44,551 nucleotides of DNA from positions 1 to 44,551 of the forward strand of contig BBSL01000285.1 in NCBI GenBank assembly GCA_001319865.1, written 5' to 3'. Below, piece after piece: positions 39,779 to 44,551 of the stretch. Under the pieces are notes generated by a model. It was not told the DNA's origin, made no database searches, and was given only the letters and a program-made list of their open reading frames with translations. The translations under genes were made by a program, and so were the position numbers. Numbering within the stretch: the first letter of the stretch is position 1; each line of letters opens with the position of its first letter. This stretch comes from Burkholderia sp. E7m39. Its GTDB lineage: Bacteria; Pseudomonadota; Gammaproteobacteria; Burkholderiales; Burkholderiaceae.

Positions 39779-41320
39779 ATGAAGGTGCTCGCTGTTCACC
39801 CCAGTGGCCTGATGTACACCCGCGTCTATCTGCGCCTCGAGCCGCTCGGACTCGAAACGGTCGCCGCCGTGATACGCGAAGCGGGCTACGACATCCGTCT
39901 GATCGACCTGCAGGTCGAATCCCACCGCGCGCTGCACAAGCTGGTTCGCAACTGGCGGCCCGATGTGGTGTGTTTCTCCGGCAACTATCTCGCCAACATT
40001 CCCGAAATCATCGATCTGTCGAAAGCGGTCAAGTCGATGTTGCCGGGTTGCTTCGTGTTCGTCGGCGGACATAGCGCGTCGTTCACGGCCAGCGACATGC
40101 TTCGCCATGCCGACGGCGCGATCGATTGCGTGCTCAAGGGCGAAGGCGAAGCGAAGGTGGTCGAGCTGCTGAAGGCCGTCGCGCGCAAGGACGACCTGCT
40201 GCGCATTCCCGGCGTCGTCACGCGCGAAGGCGAAGGGCCCGCGCCCGGTTTTGTCGAAAGCCTCGACCAGATTCGTCCGGCGCGCGATCTGCTGCGACAT
40301 CGGCGCAAATACTTCATCGGCGTGCTCGATCCGTGCGCGTCGATCGAGTTCGCCCGCGGCTGCCCGTGGGACTGCACGTTCTGCAGCGCATGGACCTTCT
40401 ACGGACGCAGCTATCGTTCCCGCAGCCCCGAAGTGGTCGCCGAAGAACTCGCGTCGATCCGCGAGCCGGGCGTATTCATCGTTGACGACGTTGCGTTCGT
40501 GCACGCCGATCACGGCATGGCGATCGCACGCGAGGTGGAGCGGCGCGGCATCCGCAAGAAGTACTACCTGGAGACGCGCGGCGACGTGCTTCTGCGCAAC
40601 AAGGAAGTGTTCGAGTACTGGCGCAAGCTCGGTCTTCAATACATGTTCATCGGCCTCGAAGCCGTCGATGCCGAAGGTCTCAAGGCGTTTCGCAAGCGCA
40701 TCGACGTCGACAAGAATTTCGAGGCACTCGCGTTCGCGCGCTCGCTCGGCATCACGGTTGCGGTGAATCTGATCGCCGATCCCGACTGGGACCACGAGCG
40801 CTTCGAAACGATCCGGCAGTGGTGTCTGGAGATTCCGGAGATCGTCAACATCAGCGTGAACACGCCGTATCCGGGCACGGAAATCTGGCTGCGCGAACAG
40901 CGCAATCTGACCAGCCTCGATTACCGGCTCTACGATATCCAGCACGCCGTTTTGCCGACCAAACTCCCGCTACCCGAGTTCTATGGCGAACTCGTGCGCA
41001 CCCAGCAGGTGCTCAACCGCAGGCATCTCGGCTGGGGCGCGCTGTATCGCGCGGCAGGCGAAGCCGCTTCGCTGCTGATGCGCGGACAGACGAATTTCGT
41101 GCGCATGCTGTGGCGCTTCAACTCCGTGTTCAATCCCAATTTGCAACTGAGCGACCACGCGCGCGAAGTGCGCTATGAAATGACGCCGCCGCCCGCGCAG
41201 CGGCCGGAACAGAGCAACGTCAAGGTGTTGTACGTGCATGGCCCGACGGGACGCAAGGGCCGCAAGATCGACGATGCGACCGAGAAGTTCGTCGATCAGA
41301 GCCGAATGGGAACGGGTTGA
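39779..41320 (+). CDS. hpnR: B12-binding radical SAM protein, hopanoid C-3 methylase (HpnR-like)
   Basis: A 513-residue enzyme. The N-terminal cobalamin-binding domain (about 1-140) begins MKVLAVHPSGLMYTRVYLRL. The radical SAM core has the cluster motif C195-P-W-D-C199-T-F-C202, then VFIVDDVAFVHADHG and FIGLEAVDAEGL. The C-terminal ~130 residues are a DUF4070-like domain. This pattern fits HpnR, which methylates bacteriohopanoids at C-3; confusion with another B12-radical SAM subgroup is possible. AAGGGAG precedes the ATG. No other hopanoid gene is in the window, so it is an orphan member of the pathway. Confidence 0.8.
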   Translation: MKVLAVHPSGLMYTRVYLRLEPLGLETVAAVIREAGYDIRLIDLQVESHRALHKLVRNWRPDVVCFSGNYLANIPEIIDLSKAVKSMLPGCFVFVGGHSASFTASDMLRHADGAIDCVLKGEGEAKVVELLKAVARKDDLLRIPGVVTREGEGPAPGFVESLDQIRPARDLLRHRRKYFIGVLDPCASIEFARGCPWDCTFCSAWTFYGRSYRSRSPEVVAEELASIREPGVFIVDDVAFVHADHGMAIAREVERRGIRKKYYLETRGDVLLRNKEVFEYWRKLGLQYMFIGLEAVDAEGLKAFRKRIDVDKNFEALAFARSLGITVAVNLIADPDWDHERFETIRQWCLEIPEIVNISVNTPYPGTEIWLREQRNLTSLDYRLYDIQHAVLPTKLPLPEFYGELVRTQQVLNRRHLGWGALYRAAGEAASLLMRGQTNFVRMLWRFNSVFNPNLQLSDHAREVRYEMTPPPAQRPEQSNVKVLYVHGPTGRKGRKIDDATEKFVDQSRMGTG

Positions 41321-41379
41321 GGCGGGCTTCGTCCGGGCCGCTCGCTGCAGGGAGGGCTGCCTTACGCGCCCGCAACGGC

Positions 41380-42120
41380 TTAGAACGGTTCCTTGAATGG
41401 CCGCAGATCGATTTCGTGCGTCCACGCGGACGGATGTTGTAAATGAATCTGCCAGTACGCTTCGGCGATCGCGTCGACATTCAGCAGGCCGTTTTCGCCG
41501 CGCTCGGCGGCCGCTTGCGGACGCCGGCTATGCAGGCGTTCGCCGTCGATGCCGCCGTCGATCACCACATGCGCGACATGCAGCCCGCGCGGACCGAACT
41601 CGCGCGCCATGCTTTGCGCGACCATGCGCAACCCGGCTTTCGATGCGGCGAAATGCGCGAAACCAGGCTTGCCGCGCAGGCTCGCCGATGCGCCCGTGAA
41701 GATGACCGTGCCGCGTCCGAGCGGCGCAAGCCGCCGCGCCGCCTCGCGCCCGACGAGAAATCCGCCGATGGGCCCCGAGCGCAGAAAGTCCTGCATCTGC
41801 GCTTGCGTCAGATCGACAAACGGCACGTGCAGGTTGTTGCCGACGTTGTAGACGATCAGCGAAGGCACGTCGATATCGTCGGGCGGCGACATCGCCTTGT
41901 CGAACAGACGCATGATGTCGGCTTCCGACGCGCCGTCCATCGCGAATGTTTCGCTGGACCCGCCGAGGGACGCGATGCGCTTCGTCACGGCTTCGAGCTT
42001 TGTCTGCGTGCGGCCCGCGACGTACACGTGATAGCCGTTCGCCGCGATCTTTCGGCACAAGGCCGCGCCCAGACCGAGTTCGGCGCCCACGCCGATCACT
42101 ATTGCGCTATCACGCTTCAT
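41380..42120 (-). CDS. Atypical SDR-family protein lacking the catalytic Tyr
   Basis: A 246-residue Rossmann-fold protein. The nucleotide motif is GVGAELGLG. The usual active-site Tyr of the Y-x-x-x-K motif is replaced by F157 (HFAASK, K161), with a Ser at 145/147 (TGASAS). Members of this SDR subgroup often keep Phe here, so it may bind NAD(P) without classical oxidoreduction. GGAGGA lies before the ATG, and the minus strand reads TATAAT (complement of 42171-42176) as a likely -10. Convergent with the HpnR-like gene. Substrate unknown. Confidence 0.82.
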   Translation of the reverse strand: MKRDSAIVIGVGAELGLGAALCRKIAANGYHVYVAGRTQTKLEAVTKRIASLGGSSETFAMDGASEADIMRLFDKAMSPPDDIDVPSLIVYNVGNNLHVPFVDLTQAQMQDFLRSGPIGGFLVGREAARRLAPLGRGTVIFTGASASLRGKPGFAHFAASKAGLRMVAQSMAREFGPRGLHVAHVVIDGGIDGERLHSRRPQAAAERGENGLLNVDAIAEAYWQIHLQHPSAWTHEIDLRPFKEPF

Positions 42121-42240
42121 CGCGTTCCTCCGTTGTCCGGCCGCGCGGACCGCGCGGAAAATGTCGCGTGATTATAGGCACCGTGTGCGCACGGCTGCCG
42201 GCGGAGTGCCCGCTTCGGTCATTCGGTTAATCAACTCAGT

Positions 42241-42522
42241 TCATGGCTCGGGATTGTCGAGATCCGACTGCACGACGGTTTCGCCGTGACGATGCGCGGC
42301 TGCGCGCGCCTGGTCGCCGTCGGGAAACGGACCGATGTCCGGCGCGCCCGTGAACGGGAACAACAGCCGGCCGTCCGTCTTGCGCACGACCTTCAGCTGT
42401 CCCATGTATGAACCCTCCGTCGTCCGGCGATACGTCGCGTAGATCTGGTAATCGTCCGTCGACCCGGCTTTCGAGGCCACAGCATTGCGTGCTTTCGGGA
42501 AAATCATCCGTGGCCTGGTCAT
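42241..42522 (-). CDS. DUF6723 family protein
   Basis: A 93-residue protein. Core YQIYATYRRTTEGSYMGQLK, then VVRKTDGRLLFPFTGAPDIG, matches the short DUF6723 proteins of Burkholderiales, which are often multicopy. GGAG lies 9 nt before the ATG. No signal peptide or membrane segment. Function unknown. Confidence 0.75.
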   Translation of the reverse strand: MTRPRMIFPKARNAVASKAGSTDDYQIYATYRRTTEGSYMGQLKVVRKTDGRLLFPFTGAPDIGPFPDGDQARAAAHRHGETVVQSDLDNPEP

Positions 42523-42737
42523 GTTGCGGCTCCATTCCTTGAGTGCCGGACCTGGCGTCTTTTGCCGGCACGTCGGTTGAAAATGCGCATCACGCTCGCG
42601 TGACGAATACTCGGATCACTGGCGCACGTGAATGCGGGCGGTTCCTGCTGGTCGGCTTCGTCGGTCGCTCTGCCTTCCGTCCTCGCTGCCTGAGCTTCTG
42701 GTTGGTCTGCCTTAGGTCTGCCTCAGGCGCTGCCGCT

Positions 42738-43073
42738 TCACTGCGCATCGCCCGAATCTGGCTTCACGGCGTTCGGCTTCATCGCGGGCCGTTCCCGCTT
42801 GCTGACGTCGGGTAGGCGCCTTATTCCACGCGTGCTGCCCGGACGCGCGACGCCCGTATCCGACGCGGCCGCGCCCGTCATGCCCGGCATCGACGATTGC
42901 CCCGGCCGCGGCGTCTTCAGTTCGCCCGCCGCTGCGCCCGGCATCTGCACGGATTCACTGCCTTGCGTCGCCGGATGCCAGCCCGTTTGCGCGTGAGCCT
43001 CGACGAAGACGATTGCGGCCGCGGCGGCAAAAATTGCCGCTGCCGCGCCGCCTCCAATCGAAACCGTGCTCAC
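42738..43073 (-). CDS. Small secreted or membrane-anchored protein of unknown function
   Basis: A 111-residue protein with an N-terminal signal or anchor (about 1-30, Ala/Ile-rich, ending AHAQ). The mature part is rich in Pro, Ala, Met and Gly (MPGAAAGELKTPRPGQ, SMPGMTG) and looks disordered. The start is GTG (43071-43073), preceded by AAGGAG 8 nt upstream; the open frame begins at an ATG at 43100 without such a site. No domain recognised. Confidence 0.6.
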   Translation of the reverse strand: MSTVSIGGGAAAAIFAAAAAIVFVEAHAQTGWHPATQGSESVQMPGAAAGELKTPRPGQSSMPGMTGAAASDTGVARPGSTRGIRRLPDVSKRERPAMKPNAVKPDSGDAQ

Positions 43074-43300
43074 GAGTGGCTCCTTCGCTCGACGTTCCAT
43101 TCACGTTTCAGCAAGCGACGTACCGCTTTTCCCCAGCACTTCATGTGCGCGTCAACGCGGGCATCGCGCATGCGCGTCCCGGCGCGCCGGATGCGCGGCG
43201 GGAACAGGGAATGCTCGTGGCCATACATGTCGCGGCGGGTCGCTCGCGACGCCAGCGCGGCGCAACGCCACGCACTTTTGCAATGGAAAAGGAGAGCGTC

Positions 43301-43453
43301 ATGCCACTCAAGCGAGGCACATCGAAGGAAACCATCGGGCACAACATCAAGACCGAGAAGAAGGCGGGCAAATCGCAGAAGCAATCGGTCGCGATCGCGC
43401 TGAATCAGGCGCGCAAGTCGGGCGCGAAGATTCCGAAGAAGCACGACAAGTAG
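43301..43453 (+). CDS. DUF6496 family small basic protein
   Basis: A 50-residue Lys-rich protein: KRGTSKETIGHNIKTEKKAG, then KSQKQSVAIALNQARKSG. This matches DUF6496, found in many proteobacteria. AAAAGGAGAG precedes ATG 43301. The charge and short length suggest a nucleic-acid-binding or stress-related role, but none is established. Confidence 0.8.
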   Translation: MPLKRGTSKETIGHNIKTEKKAGKSQKQSVAIALNQARKSGAKIPKKHDK

Positions 43454-43703
43454 CCTGTAGCGCTTAGGTGAATCGGGGAGCGTGCCGCGTCGGCCGGGCG
43501 CGAGCCTGGCCAATGCGGCGTTCTTCGCGGATCATCTGGCCGTCTGTGTTCAGCGGCTTCCTTTTTAGCGGCCGACTAGCATCCCTTTAGCGGCGTTCTC
43601 AGCGGCGTTCTCAGCGGCGTTCCGACAACCTTTTTCGGCTGCCTTCCGGCGGTCCTCTATCGCTGCTTCCCGGCGGCCCTTTGCGAACGCGTACGAATGG
43701 CGC
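43454..43703. other. Intergenic region with a short tandem repeat
   Basis: A 250-bp gap between convergent genes. It contains three 12-bp units of AGCGGCGTTCTC (43589-43600, 43601-43612, 43613-43624, the last ending CCG) followed by degenerate CGGC-rich relatives. Frames through the repeat encode only Asn/Ala/Glu repeats and are not credible genes. No clear terminator. Confidence 0.45.
43589..43624. repeat. Three-unit 12-bp tandem repeat
   Basis: AGCGGCGTTCTC is repeated exactly twice, followed by AGCGGCGTTCCG. Similar CGGC-rich fragments continue to about 43680. Same unit length as the array at 13906-14013 but a different sequence. Confidence 0.7.
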
Positions 43704-44105
43704 TCAACCCGTGCGTTCCTCGTCATACTCCGGGCGCGCGCCGCGCGGCAGCCACGGCTCTTTGTGCTTGCACCACAGTTCGTAAGCGGGCTCGACAAGT
43801 CCCGTCTCGTCGAACGCGCCGAGCGGCACGTCGATTTCGTCGCGATCCGCGTACGTCATGAACGCCACCGATCCGCAAACGGGGCAAAAATGGCGCCGCA
43901 CCGCCTGCGAGCTGTGCCACGCCTGCGTGCGGCCAGCAAACGAGACCGCGTTGCGATCGAAGATCACGTAAGCGCCGAATGCGGAGCCGTGTACCCGCCG
44001 ACATGTCATGCAATGACACATTCCGACGCGGATCGGCGCACCGTTTGCGCGGAAGCGCACTGCGCCGCACGCGCAACCGCCCTCGTAAGTCGTCTGCTCG
44101 TTCAT
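43704..44105 (-). CDS. GFA family (glutathione-dependent formaldehyde-activating/CENP-V-like) zinc protein
   Basis: A 133-residue protein with the GFA zinc-binding Cys pattern: C11 and C13 (GGCACGAVRF), MCHCMTCRRV and FCPVCGSVAF. GFA proteins include S-hydroxymethyl-glutathione synthase-like members and many of unknown role. GGAGG lies 7-11 nt before the ATG at 44103-44105. It is single, so its relation to formaldehyde or the mtoX gene 18 kb away is only speculative. Confidence 0.85.
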   Translation of the reverse strand: MNEQTTYEGGCACGAVRFRANGAPIRVGMCHCMTCRRVHGSAFGAYVIFDRNAVSFAGRTQAWHSSQAVRRHFCPVCGSVAFMTYADRDEIDVPLGAFDETGLVEPAYELWCKHKEPWLPRGARPEYDEERTG

Positions 44106-44273
44106 CGTGTCCTCCATGCGATTGACGCTTACCCGCTCGCAGGGAACGTACCCATACCGCAGCCTCCAAATAGGGGCGATGATCCGCACGCAACGCCTAT
44201 ACTTTCTTCGTTAACGTCCGGTGCGCTGTTTGCTAGCGGCCCGAAGGCGGCGCACCTCTAAACATCGAGCAAC

Positions 44274-44551
44274 ATGAGCGACGGCATCGAACATGCCCGC
44301 CGAGCGGGCGTCCTGCGCACCGACGATCTGAAAGACCGGCCGGCGCGCGCGCCCGATCATGCCGCTGAAGTCCGTTCGCTCGTCACGGTCGCCAGCGCGC
44401 AAACGGGCCGCCGGGACATACTGTTGCAAGCCATCGCCGATGCCGCACTCGCCGCGTGCCGCGCAGGCAGCGCGGGGATCAGCCTGCTCGAAACCACGGA
44501 TGAAGGTCAGGCGGTGTTCCGCTGGCGCGCGGTAGCGGGCGCCTGCGCGGG
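44274..44551 (+). CDS. GAF-domain protein, likely sensor kinase (partial, runs off window)
   Basis: The first 92 residues of a protein continuing past the window end. It starts MSDGIEHARRAGVLRTDDLK and enters a GAF-like fold (DILLQAIADAALAACRAGSAGISL, FRWRAVAGACAG). In Burkholderiales this N-terminus usually leads into a GAF domain and a histidine kinase. Only the N-terminal part can be judged. No clear ribosome site before ATG 44274. Confidence 0.65.
   Translation, partial: MSDGIEHARRAGVLRTDDLKDRPARAPDHAAEVRSLVTVASAQTGRRDILLQAIADAALAACRAGSAGISLLETTDEGQAVFRWRAVAGACA

Noticed and set aside
43466..43482. AGGTGAATCGGGGAGC, resembling a shortened dispersed motif on the minus strand
   Set aside because: It lacks four central bases of the motif; too degenerate to count as a seventh copy.
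43565..43798. Minus-strand frame with an Asn-Ala-Ala-Glu repeat
   Set aside because: Comes from the three-unit 12-bp repeat and overlaps the GFA gene; no plausible start signal.
1..44551. Search for CRISPR arrays, tRNA/rRNA genes, insertion sequences and prophage or toxin-antitoxin loci
   Set aside because: No regularly spaced repeats with spacers, no cloverleaf-like clusters, no transposase or integrase motifs, and no toxin-antitoxin pair were found by eye.

Overview
This 44.5 kb window is GC-rich chromosomal DNA that most resembles a Burkholderiales genome of the Paraburkholderia/Caballeronia type. The support is the family mix (DUF4148, DUF2242, DUF6723 and DUF6496 proteins, an IlvD/Edd sugar-acid dehydratase beside a GntR/FCD regulator, an HpnR-like hopanoid methylase) and the strong G/C third-position bias, which creates many long antisense shadow frames. 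I saw no rRNA, tRNA, CRISPR array, transposase or phage structural gene. Gene spacing is ordinary, and several operons are coupled by 4-bp ATGA overlaps.

Layout. 1-3.2 kb: end of a sugar-acid dehydratase, a FadR-type regulator, a small secreted Cys-rich protein, a Rhizobium etli-type L-asparaginase and a DUF4148 protein. 3.4-9.6 kb: a four-gene signalling operon made of a large CHASE3-GAF hybrid kinase with three receiver domains, CheR, a receiver-less CheB, and a receiver-kinase. 9.9-11.8 kb: two lipoproteins (DUF2242 and SYLF). 12-13.9 kb: a divergent GlxA-type regulator and SDR pair, followed by a nine-unit 12-bp tandem repeat. 14.1-17.2 kb: an AstE/aspartoacylase-like hydrolase and a polar amino-acid binding protein divergent from a LysR regulator. 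17.4-19.2 kb: an HD-domain protein and an EutR-like AraC regulator. 19.5-24.3 kb: an aromatic-compound cluster (HpaR-like MarR, DUF2783, FAD hydroxylase, MFS permease, LuxR-type regulator).

24.5-31 kb: a methanethiol oxidase/selenium-binding protein with a His-containing membrane partner, a frameshifted VOC protein, a BMP-family nucleoside-binding protein (with a frame break at its start) coupled to a nucleoside deaminase, and a cytochrome b561 with two YceI proteins. 31-35.2 kb: a penicillin/acyl-homoserine-lactone acylase family protein and a MazG-like pyrophosphatase, divergent from an XRE-cupin regulator and a GNAT acetyltransferase. A 33-bp near-perfect palindrome overlaps the regulator's start. 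35.3-37.9 kb: a hypothetical protein, an ankyrin protein coupled to an LD-carboxypeptidase, and an NTF2-like protein. 38.1-44.5 kb: an MFS exporter, an HpnR-like radical SAM protein, an atypical SDR, small conserved proteins, a GFA-family protein and the start of a GAF-domain protein cut by the window edge.

The most unusual feature is a dispersed 20-bp intergenic sequence, GCTCCCGAAAATCCTCACCT. It occurs six times between 17.2 and 39.6 kb, always on the same strand and never inside a gene, and I know of no described function for it. Other points of interest are possible CheR/CheB modification of a kinase coiled coil, the membrane partner of the methanethiol oxidase, the frame break in an A6 run at the start of the BMP gene, and the tandem repeats.
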